64,000 nt of DNA from Ophiosphaerella korrae. Lineage: Eukaryota > Ascomycota > Dothideomycetes > Pleosporales > Phaeosphaeriaceae. Position numbers and translations under genes: made by a program. Location of the stretch: the NCBI GenBank assembly GCA_028456385.1, contig JALNQF010000224.1, positions 1-64,000 of the forward strand. Reading direction: 5' to 3'. This document shows positions 43,701 through 55,229 of this stretch, piece after piece. The notes beneath the pieces were generated by a model. That model saw only the letters and a list, made by a program, of their open reading frames with translations. It had not been told where the DNA came from and did not search any database. How positions within the stretch are numbered: the first letter of the stretch is position 1; each line of letters opens with the position of its first letter.

Positions 43701-46700
43701 TGCAGATCTAGAAATGGAATGCAGTCTTCTACTAGAGGGTGCGGGAGATCAGCGAAAGCTTGTCCAGGCATGTGGAAGATACTCCTATCAAGTATCTCCC
43801 AGAGTTTTCCATCCTGATAAACTCGGACGACGACGGTACCATTTCGGATGCATACATGTATTTCATTACCTAATGGACAGAGAGTCAGACGGTATTTCAT
43901 TCCCGGCAAGCCGGAGGGGACGGCATAAAGATTTGTCTTCCCAAAAAGCTCATCAAGAACTGGTGATGTACGAAAGTGCTCGGATAGTTTCCCTTGTGGT
44001 GTGTTATCCACTAGGATATGACCCGCAAGCACGTGAAAGTGTAGAATCTGAGAGCGCGCATAGGGGGCTTGCGGAGCGAGTATCATTTCTATCCAGCAGT
44101 CGTGAGGCGGAGGCAAGGGTTGGATACTTCGAGGATCATGAGCTCGCGAAATCATCCCTATCTCGGAAAGGCAGTCGGCAATAACCACGGGGTATGAACG
44201 TAATGCAGTTGACAACATAGGACCGAGATCCGACGCTAAAAGGATATCTTGAACAATGGCCTCGCGCACTTCTGACAGTGTCTTCGTCAGCTCTTTGATA
44301 CCCAGCCGCAGACTAACTGTTGCCAAAACGTAAATTCGTAAAGCGGGTTCGTCAAGGGGGACAAGACCTGTGGCCTCCAAATAGCGTGAGAAGTCTGATT
44401 GGACGCACACTTGAAAGGTCCGCCGGCAAATCAATGCAGACCATAACGTGTACTCTGAACAAACGCTGATTGCATCAAGGTTTGTTGATTGCTTGAATTC
44501 AGCAAGTAGAGCTTTCATCCACTTAGCAAGGTGACTACGCGCGGTTCCCAGAAGCACAAGGGCCTTGGGAGCAATAATGGTAGGGCATAGGACGAGAAGT
44601 CGTAGGAGCAAGTTGACAAGCATGCTCATGCAATGTGTTTCATGCCAGTTGGTTTCAATTGACCGTAATCTTGTGGCGATCTGGGCAAGCATCTGCTCGC
44701 AGAATGTTATTTCAGAAAGCTCTCAGTGTGCAACTCGAAGCACGCTATCCTCCAAGTCTGACGGCCCCGCCAGGGATGCCAATGTTGATATCAAATTAGA
44801 GCACGCTTTGTTCGAGAAATTTATGTTAGACGACCCAAGCTCTATAAGAATTAGAGGCCAACGGCGGGCAGGCCTAGAGAAGAGGGACTGGAACGATAGG
44901 TACTCATGAAAGCTCAGGCTGGCAGGGCACTTCGACTGCGAAGAAATGATCTTGTTGGACGATGGTTCCCCGCACTCCAAGGCAAAGTCACTATCTTCTG
45001 AAATAAAACTAAATGGCGACTTCGATGAGACCTTCAGACCAAGCTTTTGAGAAAAGGTCGGAGTGGTATTGATGCCCCGAAGCGGAAACTTAGACGCGAT
45101 ATCAAAATAAATAGGCTCGATGCCACATGGCAAGCAAATATCGTCGATTGTTGCAGGCAAAGGGATCTCTCTCCAATGCGATAGCATGAATGACTTCTTC
45201 AGAGAGGCAAGCCCAACAGTGAAGCTGTCCTTTGTCTTCAGGTGCATTCTCAATGGTGGAAAGTTGCTAAATATGGTTCCTGGGCTCGTTTCTGGCGGAA
45301 GTTCCTGGCGCAGACCAAAGCGCTTGACGATGCTCCAGTTAGCATCGCGATACAAAGCAAAAGCTTCAGGTATGCATAACTCGAAGACAGCGGCTTTGGC
45401 TTGAGGAATGTCTCGGGGCAGAGGATGCTCATAGACCGAGATCCTCTGACGCTTGAGCTCATCTTGGAGCAGGCAATTTGGGCACTGGCGACGGCTGTGG
45501 TATTGTCTCTGTGGGAAGTTATCGTTGGTCGTGATGAGACAACTATTCATCAAGCGCTCTGCCTCCATCTCTCGGCGCTTGTCCATCATTACCGTCAGCT
45601 CCTGTATTTTCGCAGCCTGGTTCTGAGCAGCTTCAATCTCTATTTCCTGGAATTTAGCCTGCATCTCATTCGAAGAGTGGAAAAATCTCTCGGCAAAGCA
45701 CCCCTTGATCGGATCTTGAAAGATGGTGAAGTTTGACATTGCCGAGGCGTGCCGAGACCTGAGGTGCAATTGAATCCGATGGAGACGGCGCATGTCCTTC
45801 CAAGAAACGACACGAAGAACATCAAGGATATTGACTGGAAAGACTGGCTTGAAATCGCGGAGTAGAGGAAAGGCAACTAGCGCAAATTGGTCTAGGGTTG
45901 TCCAGAGATCCATCAAGTTGAGCAGCGCATTGCTCAGTAGCTCTGTGAAGGAGCCATAAAGATTTTGAATTTTCCCAACGTACTTGAAAACCTCAATGGA
46001 GAGCTCGCAGCAGATGGTGCGACACACGAACTTGGACTCTGATACTCACATTGCAGCTAAGTCTTGCAGCCTCATTTCGTCTTTGGCCATATTGAAATAT
46101 GTTCCCGCATATGAATCGTATTTAGTCGTCATTGATTGTTTTTCATTAAATGTTAGTGGTTGTGGGATAAATGTCAGGGACTCGTGGTTGAATAGATGGA
46201 TGAGATGCAGGAGACGGTCTCTGGAGCTAGGCATGTCTTGCTGAAGAGCAGGCGGGGGCGCAAAGCGAGAGTTCAACGGACAAATGAGTCTCTAGGAATG
46301 TTGCTTGAAAGAGGTCCAGGCTGCCTCCAGGCTGGCAGACATTGTAGATATCTGTTTCCAAATGGTTGGGGACGAATTCTGTAGTAGGGCGTGGAATGTT
46401 TGCGGCACACGATCATCAGAACATGCTTCCTCCAATTTTGCCATCCTACGACACACCTTAGCTCGGACGAAGCCTAGCATGTCCCATGATGCTTTCCCCG
46501 CCAGGTCTTTCAGAAAAGTGGACAATGTTTTTGTGATGAGAAGCTTATAGTGAAGCCTTCCTTCCGCATCCCCAAAGAGCAACTAGAAGGAGCGGCGGAG
46601 ACCCATTCGCAGGACTAGGTAAAATGGCAGTCGCCTCCATGGTGCCTTTGCTCCATCATTCCAGCAAATGTCATCCCTGACCCTCTTTGTGACTGGGGAA

Positions 46701-47425
46701 ACAGTGAAGGTATGGCCGTTGGCTTCGAGCAGAGTTGCGAGCCAAGTCGTGATTAGTTCGGGGTTCGTAGTGTCTCGTGGCTCGATAACAGAGGCATCTG
46801 CTTTGTGAGTGCGCGCCGAAAAGCGAGGCAGGCGCTCGTGACAGGCCAGGCTCACAACCTGTGTAAGGTTGGACTGGAATGAGGAATGCTGGAATTCGGA
46901 GAAGGATACTGCGTAAGAAGAACCTGGGAAGACCATGCGCAGAGCGCCGTCAGTGGAAAAGACGGCCTCGGAACGCGGCGATGATTCGAATACTTCGAAC
47001 ACAATCAAGTCTTTCTCGTTGTTAGCGGGTCGCTCAGTGCCTGCGGCACAGCATTGATTTGGCAGTGTGTTAGAGATGCACCGGTCTCTCCAAACTAGCA
47101 GGCCTGCATTTTGCTGAGTGACGTGAATGATAAGAGGGCAAGGAAGCCGAAAGTCTTTGAATGCTGTCTGGAGATCCTGTTGCTGGGAGGCGTGTGCAGT
47201 GTTTACAGCCTTGCTCGCCAAGAGTGAAGCAATGATTGCGTCGTAGTTGTTGGCACACTGCACCGGGGCATGATTTTCCAGCTCTTGAGCAGCATCTTTA
47301 ACGCGACGGAGCAGCTCTTCGACAAGCCGGGGTTGCAATTTCCAATCGTCTTCTCGACCAGGCTGACGAGGGGGAAGAACTAGATGATGATACAAGCTTC
47401 TCAAGACGGAGTCTGGGTCCACCAT
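37746..47425 (-). pseudogene. Giant DUF6606/DUF3638/DUF3645-family protein with five in-frame stops
   Basis: Exons 42456-47425, 41155-42340, 38499-41102 and 37746-38444. Introns are 115, 52 and 54 nt (donors GTAAGC, GTAAGA, GTGAGA; acceptors TTTAG, ACAG, GCAG). Together they give exactly 3153 codons in one frame, the usual size of these fungal proteins. N terminus MVDPDSVLRSLYHHLVLPPRQPG (DUF6606-like); P-loop NMGQGKTSVIIPM (about 2050), split by intron 2 (DUF3638); YGVDPRRDPIAIPF...EWGHPDVAIL (DUF3645); YIDESHCRGTDLRLP, a DExH-like box; C terminus with PVQWLLWSRRSEE, VTRRMLHFNDLSYY and an acidic tail. Stops: TAG 46583-46585, TAG 46292-46294, TGA 46046-46048, TGA 44723-44725, TAG 40509-40511 (codons 281, 378, 460, 901, 2250). 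No intron can remove them and there is no frameshift. Databases often call relatives ubiquitinyl hydrolase; I know of no proof. A longer start at 47470 is possible. Confidence 0.85.
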
Positions 47426-48233
47426 GGCTGCTTTGCGACGGCCGGTGGCCGGCGTGAGTGAGGGATGCATAGCTCGAGATAATCTTCAAAAGGAAAGCTG
47501 AGCATGCCGTCTTGGTGTAGGAACTGTGGTGAACAATACAGCGGGTGGTTGTGTACCAAGCCATGCCACGCCATGCCACACCACGCTACGCTCGCCTGCA
47601 CGCTAATGTGGGGCCGTAGGGCGCTAAAGCGTGGGTGTTGTACAAGGGGGGCTCATGTGCGGGTTGCCCCCCTCCCTGTCACTATAGCGCCTTGGCCAAA
47701 AATTAGGTTCTTGATTTGTTCTCTCTACTCCTTTGTATACTAGCTATATACGTTAATTACAGCCCAGCAACACTCTCTTATATTAGATACATAGTGTTTA
47801 AAGTCTTATACAGTAATATTTTCCTACTCTTCTTTTATATATTACTCTACCTTAACTATAGTGTTTAGAAACCTCTTACTAACGCGATACTTGTAGTAGA
47901 AAAATAGTGCCGAGGAGAGGATCACACGATCCTAAGATCACCTACCGAGGTAATCGGGTACTAACGTGTTCTACTACTCCTCGGGTAGCCCTACTCCTTG
48001 GGCACCCCTATTAAATCTATCTAATCTAACACGCAATTACTCTATAACAATATAGTTAATTAAGTTAAAACTTTGTAAGTAGATAAATTAGATTATTTAA
48101 CATTAGTTCCTTCTATAGCCTTGTATATAGTAATTACTATACGTTAGTAGTATATATTAGTGCATGCTAGAAGCCTCCTCTTTAGTAGCCCTATCTATTG
48201 TTATAATTAACATACGCGCCTAATTAGCTTTAA
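47426..48233. other. Right border zone between gene island and AT-rich block
   Basis: About 0.8 kb. The first 270 bp include short CCATGCCAC repeats (47560-47590) and a GC-rich patch, and hold the presumed promoter of the giant gene. Beyond 47.7 kb the sequence becomes AT-rich, apart from a GC-richer 75 nt hairpin at 47910-47984. No gene seen. Confidence 0.5.
47910..47984 (-). other. 75 nt tRNA-like hairpin of unknown nature
   Basis: An 8 bp terminal inverted repeat (CCGAGGAG/CTCCTCGG) closes exactly 75 nt. Near the 3' end (minus strand) is an inner stem, AGGATC-GTGT-GATCCT. Size and closing stem recall a tRNA, but the inner loop is too small for a T-loop and no B-box of the form GGTTCGANTCC is present. 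It may be a damaged tRNA-derived element or part of another transposon. GC content is clearly above the surrounding AT-rich DNA. Confidence 0.3.
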
Positions 48234-48696
48234 TATAACGGGTCGCCTATCGTCGACTATAGTAGCCCTTCTATAGTGTATTAGTAGATTAGAAGATAAT
48301 AACAAAAGCTTATATAGTAATTAGTAATAACTATAAACAATAGTTAATTTGTGTATACAATGTTAAGTATTAGCGTTCTTGGTTAGAGATTAGATTGCCG
48401 ATACTATCCTAACAATGCGCATTTACGTTAACTATATACTCCTAGTAATCTATATGTGTAACCTTATAGATTACCTTAATCTATTACACGTATTTGTAGA
48501 TTACTCTAATCTATTACCTATGTTTATAGATTACTCTAATCTATTATACGTGTTTATAGGTTACTTTGTATCTTACGTATTTAAATTGTAGGTTATCTCC
48601 TAATCTAGGTTATTACCCTACTTATCCTATACTTTGTTAGCACTTAAGTTAGGACTAATTAGTTCTATCTTGATTTCTCTTGTTACGCCTATAACA
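48234..48696 (-). repeat. 3' LTR of element D
   Basis: 463 bp, TATAACGGG to CCTATAACA. It shares CCTATCGTCGACTATAG near its start with the 5' LTR of the 52.6 kb element and carries the palindromic ATAGATTAC...AATCTATT array (about 48463-48575). It is less AT-rich than the LTRs of element A. Confidence 0.75.
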
Positions 48697-49048
48697 CTAT
48701 CCCCCCTTCTAGGTAGGTCCTAGTTCCTCTATCCTAGGGCTAAGGTTATTAATCTAGTTTCTTCGTTAATATTAAGTTCCTTATCTTCTTCCTCTATACC
48801 TACTAAGTCTACTCTTTATTGTCTTTAATTAGTAGATTATATATTACGCTATAGTATTATAATATTCTCTTATTCTTGTTGTAAATCTTTAAATCCTTTA
48901 TTAGATTACCTTTCTTTAAAGTATAGTAAGGCTTACAAGGCGTATATTTGTACTAATACTTGTTTATCTTGTAATCTTTCTAGTATATCTCTAGTAGAAT
49001 ATAGGTTAACAATATTTATTTACGCATCTATACTTATTTATAATAGGG

Positions 49049-49333
49049 AGAGCTATTAACTACGCTTAAGATAAACTATCTAAATAGATCGTAGAGGCTA
49101 AAAAGGAACGTAATTAGATTCTAAGTATATAAGTAGAAAATTATACTTATTTAGTTTGTCTTTATAAGACGAAGGCCTTAAACAATACAAAGTCTATTAA
49201 GTAAGCTACTCTTTTAGAGTCTAAGCTTAATTTTAAAGCTATAGTAGAGGCTACTCTAGCTCCTACTATATTAGACGTTCCTATTATCTCTCTATCTAGT
49301 AGTAGTACTATAGACTTTCTTAGTTCGCTATAA
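49049..49333 (+). pseudogene. Antisense ORF remnant in element D
   Basis: A 95-codon plus-strand frame opposite to pol, with RAINYAQDKLSK, IVEAKKERN and YLVCLYKTKALNNTKSIK. Interruptions are TAA and TAG only. It aligns without gaps in phase with the frames in the other copies. Confidence 0.55.
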
Positions 49334-52300
49334 AGTAGCTTAGAGGGTTTTAATTTTAGAACTCCTCTAGTTTCTTAGAGTAATTAAAGTTGTCTTCTAG
49401 TTTCTATATATTTTCCTATAGTTACCTTTTCTTGTCTATACCTATCTATTTTACTAGGTAGTAATTCCTACTATTGTAGATCTAGTATTAAAGGATCTCT
49501 TTAACTTCCTAATCTTTTTATTCTCTATACGTATCTACTTTATATACTAGTAGTTTTGCGTTTTATAGTACTTTCTCTAGTAGTACTACGTAGAATATTA
49601 AGTATATCCTTATTTTGTCTAGTAGCCTTAGTTTAAATATAACTAGTATAACTTCTTTTTCTACCTTGTATAGTCTTATCTTTATATAATCTAGTTTTAA
49701 ATTTAGTTATTTACTTTTAATATTTCTTTAAATTAACTATACTTTTTCCCTTTTTTTAAATTAGGGTCTCTCTTTATATCTTTTATTATAATACTTTACT
49801 ATTTAATTTTATAAGAATTCTATATCCTATTATAGTTAATTATATATTTCTTTAAGTCTATTTATAAAGTATTCTCCTCTTAAAAACTAAGATACTTTAA
49901 ATCTTAGTATCTAATATATATTAGGGTTAAATCTATAATTTATAAAGAAAAGTAATATTCTTATTACTATATTTTTTACGCTATTATATACTAGTTGTAC
50001 TATAGGTAATAACTATACTTAATTATTCTAGTTATAGTTAAGGTAGTATCTTAGGTACTATTCTACTACTTAATTTATACGTTCTAATTATCTATTTGTC
50101 TATAGATAATATACTATTAATATTTAATATTTGATTCCTAATTATACTACTATTATTCTCTATAGTTTTAATATAAATCATATATCTTTATCTATAATAA
50201 TCTTATCTAGGATACTATACTAGCTAGTTATAGTCTCTAGGACCTAGTATATAGTAACTTCTATCCTACTTTTTTCTTTATATAGTCTAAAGTATAAGTA
50301 CTTTATAAGTTTATCTACTATTATTAGGATTCTATTATACTTAACTCCTAATATTAGGTCCTTTAACTTAGGTAACTTTGTAATAAAGTCTATTATAATA
50401 ACTCTCTAGGGTTATTTTAGTACTTTAATTAGTTATAACATTCTATATAGTATATATCTACTATATTTATTTCTATAGTATTCTATATAATCTTATAGTA
50501 TTTCTATTACTAATTATCTTACTTTTAAGATATAGTAGTTCTATAGTAGTCTATTTAGTATTTTATTAATACTCTAGTATCTATATACTAGTAGGTTATA
50601 GAATTATTGTATAAACTCTCTCTATATCTTACTTAGGATATACGTTCTTCTATATACTTTCGCGAATCCTTCTTAGATTTTAAGTTTCTCTATTTCTTTA
50701 GAGGCTTTTTCTATTTCTTTTTAAATCTATTTATCTAGCGTACTATTCTTTCTCTTAAGTATTATAGCTATTTTAGGTATATTTAGAACTAAATTTCTTT
50801 CTTTATTTTTAACTAGAACTATACTAGTAGTATTTACTTCTTTTTATAAATCTAGTCTTCTACTTAAGGCGTCTATAAATTAGTTATCTCTACTTTTAGT
50901 ATATATAATTTTAAAGTTAAATATTAATAAGTATTCCTAGTATCTTATATAGTGTAGTATTATATCCTTATTTATTATAAATCTTATAAGATTCTTATAG
51001 TCTATATAGACCTTTATTTAGTACTTTACTCTTTATAAGTATACTCTCTACTACTTAAATACTTTATAGATTACTAGTATCTCTTTGTTATAGATTAAGT
51101 AGTTAAGCTCTACTTATTTTATCTTCTTAGAGAAGTATTTAACTAAGTATTCTTACTTTATAACTTAGTCTTCTTATATTAGTACTATTCTATAGACTAA
51201 GTTTAATACGTTTATTTTTACTATTACTAGTAGGTCTAGGTTATGTATTCTAATAACTAGGTTTTCTATAAACTTCTATTTAATTTAATTAAAAACTTTA
51301 TTATATTCCTAAGTCTATTTACATAGTGTATCTTTCTTTATAAGTTTTGTTAATAGTTCTATTATCTTAGACTATCTTATTATTAACTTTCTATAAAAGT
51401 TTACTAACCTATAAAATTATTATACTTCTTATATATTTTTTAGTATTAGCTATTCCTAGATCGTTTTAATCTTATTTAGGTCGATCCTTATTTTTCCTAG
51501 TTTAATAATAAATCTAAGGAAGTTAGTTTCTTTTATATAGAACGTGTATTTCTTTATCTTAAGGAATAGTTTATTTTCTACTAGTTTCTCTAGTACCTTG
51601 TATATATATTGCGCGTATTCTTCCTCTATTTTTAAAAATATAAGAATATTATCTAAGTATATAAATATAAATACGTTTAAGTATTCTCTTAAGACTATAT
51701 TAATTCTTTCTTAGAATACTACTAGCGTATTTATTAATCTAAAGGGTATAACTATATATTTAAATAGTTTATACTATATTCTAAATACTATTTTCTATTT
51801 ATTACCTTCTTAAATTCTAATTTAGTAGTAGGCGTTTTAGATATCTAGTTTAGTAAAGATTTAAGCTCTTTATAGCCTATCTTACGTCTTATCTATATAT
51901 AGTAAAGGGTATTAGTTTTTACTTGTAATTGTATTTATTTTCTTAAAATCTACGTAAGGTTTCTTATTATTTATCTATTTTTTATCTATAAATATAAGTC
52001 TATATACTACTAAGAATTAGGATTCTTGTATCTGTCTTTTTTTTATTACGTTCTTAATAAATACTTACTTTATCTTAGATTTTTCTTTAGTTTTCTAATA
52101 GACTAGACTCTATCTTACATCCTTTCTTTCTTCTAGATCTATTACTAAGTCCTATAGCTAATAGTCTAGAAAGTAGTCTTTAGGTTCTATAAGTTACTTT
52201 TCCTATTTCTTATATTCTTCTAGGAATTCTCCTTTATATATACTTATGTTAGCTTTTAATATTTCTTTTTTAGAGTAGCTAATTTTCCTTATTCTTTAAT

Positions 52301-52584
52301 TAATCTTTAGGTTAGTTATTTATAACTATAGCATTCCTAATATTATTTCTTACTTATTATTAATTATTGTTATATCTATAACTATATTTTTAATTTCTAG
52401 TCTTTCTATCTTTAGTGTAGAGAGTACTATTTTAAACCTAATAGGTTCTTAAAACAGTTTTCCTTTAATAGTACTTAGCTATTAAGGGTACTTCTTTATT
52501 ATATACTTTATTCCTTATATTTATATAAACTTCTTTAATATAAAGTTCTTTATAGCTCTACTATTAATTATTACTTATACTTTC

Positions 52585-53011
52585 TACTATAGGTGTAATA
52601 GAAGGAATCGAGATAGAACTAATCGATCTTGACTTAGGTGCTAACGAGGCATAGGATAAGCAAGGTAACGACCTAGATTAGGAAACTACATATAACTAGG
52701 ACACCTAGAGTAATCTATAGTCTGTCGACTCTTAGCACTAATAGATTATAGATTAGAGTAATCCGCGATCTATTAGTCTTAGTAACTATAGATTATAGAT
52801 TACGTTAAGTATATAGATAGTAGAATGCGCATTATTAGGATAGTATTAGTAATTCAATCCTTTAACTATAGAACGCTAATACAAGATAGTTACGAAACAT
52901 CTTCTATTATTTATAGTTATTGTAGATCCTAACACGAACTTTTACTATTACTTCGTAATCTACTAACCTTATAGATAGGTACCTATAGTCGACGATAGGA
53001 GGCCTATAACA
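52585..53011 (+). repeat. 5' LTR of the nested chromovirus
   Basis: 427 bp from TACTATAGG to CCTATAACA. It differs from the 3' LTR at scattered transition sites (for example GTCGAC against GTTAAC forms), as expected after RIP. Confidence 0.9.
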
Positions 53012-53149
53012 CTTTACTAATTTAGTTATTACGAGAAGTAAAGCGTAAGTAACGTATAGTCTAGCTAATACAATAGTAGAAAGTTTAACTAAAATAAGTA
53101 AAGCCTCTAGGAGTAGTTATAAGTCTAATAGCACTGTATAGGAAACAAT

Positions 53150-54320
53150 TAAAAACTAAATTAATAATCTAATCTTAGATAAAGAAGATATAAAGATAGT
53201 AATCGACGCTCTAGAAACGTAGAACAAAGAACTATAGGATTACGCAAAATAGAATAAAGTATAGATTAAGGCTATTATTAAAGGTTAGAACTAAATAGAA
53301 TTAATTACATAACGCCTAGCAATAAGTGCTATAAAGAAACTGCTAAAAATACCTATCCTTAAGAAGTTTAATAGAATAAGGGAGAAACTAAGACCTTTTA
53401 TAGCCTTAGTACAACTCTAAATAGACGTATAAGTACTACACTTTAATATAGAAGAGAAGAAGGTAATATATATTAGATTACACCTTAAAGAAGACGTAAT
53501 AAGATAGTACAAACCTTACTAGATAGACTATACAACACATTCTCTAATAACCTAGAAGGATAAAACAAGAGCTATTTTTAGAAGTTATAAATACTTTACT
53601 AAACAAATAAGAGCAGCATTTAGGGATACAGACGTTACCTAATAGGCTAAAGAGTAGTTAGAAAAGCTTATACAAAACTAGAGTGTCCCTAAGTACGTAT
53701 TATAATTTAAGTAACTATCCTAAAACATAGAATAGAACGAGTTAGCCTTAATATTACAATTTAAACAAGGACTAAACTTAAAAATACAATACAAAATAAT
53801 CTACATAGAAAAACTAAGGATACTAGAAGCCCTAAAGTAATAGGTAATCTAAATCGATAATAATCTTTAAGAATAGAAAAAGAACAAGTATAGTACCTAA
53901 ATTAGAAACTAGGATACTAGAAACTCTATAATCCTTAATACTAATAAAGACAAGAAAAAGAAAAAGAATAAAGACTTTACGTACTTTAACTATAGTAAAA
54001 AAGGTTACTACGTAAAAGACTACTATTTATAAAAGAAAAAGGACACAGTATATTATAAATATAAGAAACTAGGACACTTTACAAAAGACTACAAAAGTAA
54101 AGACCCTAAGAAAGAAAACTAGTTAAAAATAACTAAAAAGAAGAAAGAAGCACTATAAGCATAGGCTAAACCTTAAGAGAAAGTAGCTAAGAGTAAAGAA
54201 ATACAATATACAATACTCTATTAGACCTTTTATTATAAAGATAACTACTATATACACTTTTCTAGTAAATAAAGAGTAGGATATTTCCTATAATAGAGAA
54301 ATAGAGTAGTAGTAATAAAA
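53150..54320 (+). pseudogene. gag remnant of the nested chromovirus
   Basis: The plus-strand frame with many stops resembles a retrotransposon capsid region (for example KEQLEKLIQN and NELALILQFKQGLN). It is followed by two zinc knuckles at about 53960-54100 that read YFNYSKKGYYVKDY and YYKYKKLGHFTKDY. Most knuckle cysteines have become tyrosine, a G-to-A change in TGY codons. Lys-rich sequence follows. Non-functional. Confidence 0.7.
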
Positions 54321-55229
54321 GAAAGAACAAAAGCTTAGCTAGAAGAGATAGCTTAAGTAATAGACCTACTAACAGAAGACTTAGAAAGAGAAGAACCTTA
54401 GATTCTATTAATCTAGGCCGAAAGATTAGTACTAGATAAAGAGACTACTACAGCTTCCTCTAAAGGACTACAAGAAAGTAAGAAATAAGTTAGTATAAGA
54501 GGTATAGAGTATACCTACCTAATAATATATAGCTATAATAGCTATACAATATTAGATATAAGGGAACAAAATAAAAAATAGAGGTTTATTTAAACATACT
54601 TAATAGTTATAAGTATAGAGGAAGCGTATAAAGACTAGAAAGAACGCAATCCTAAAGAAAAAAAGTTTATACTATTTTAAGAATAGATAAAGCAATATAT
54701 AGTTATAGTAAGAAGAATACCTATAGAGAAGGAGTAGTAACACTTTATAAGAAAAACACAATAGATAAACAAAGCCTATACACTAAGAGTACTAGTAGTG
54801 TACTATATTCTAATAATAGAAATACCTAGAAATAATAAGTACTAAGAAGGCGATAACAAATTAACAGATCTAAAGCACCTAGTATACTTTAAAGTATTAT
54901 AGCTAGTATACTTAGATAAGAATTACATTATACATAGGAACCCTAAAGCAAATAATAGTGTATAGCCTATAAGAAGAAAAGGCTACGACTATACAAGAGT
55001 AATTCTAATAGAAGATATCTAAGGATAGAAAATAATCCTAGAAGATAGATACGTAGTAGTAAGACTAGGCCTAAAACTATCTAAGAAATATATCTAAGGA
55101 AGACTATAGTATAAATGCATATACAATAAATATCTAAAATACAAAAAATATAAGCTTAAAGTAGGCCTATAGCCCTAGAAAGATAGATAATTTATAAAAA
55201 CGCCTAAACAAGAAAAGTTAGAAAGTATA

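Noticed and set aside
46292..46585. Introns that would remove the stops in the giant gene
   Set aside because: I looked for GT...AG pairs of fungal length around the stops at 46583, 46292 and 46046. Candidates lack proper donors, break the frame or delete family sequence. At 46046 a GTGAGT donor exists, but no acceptor keeps the frame.
47910..47984. True tRNA gene on the minus strand
   Set aside because: Length and closing stem fit, but the inner hairpin has a 4 nt loop and no GGTTCGANTCC-like box, and I cannot fold a normal anticodon arm.
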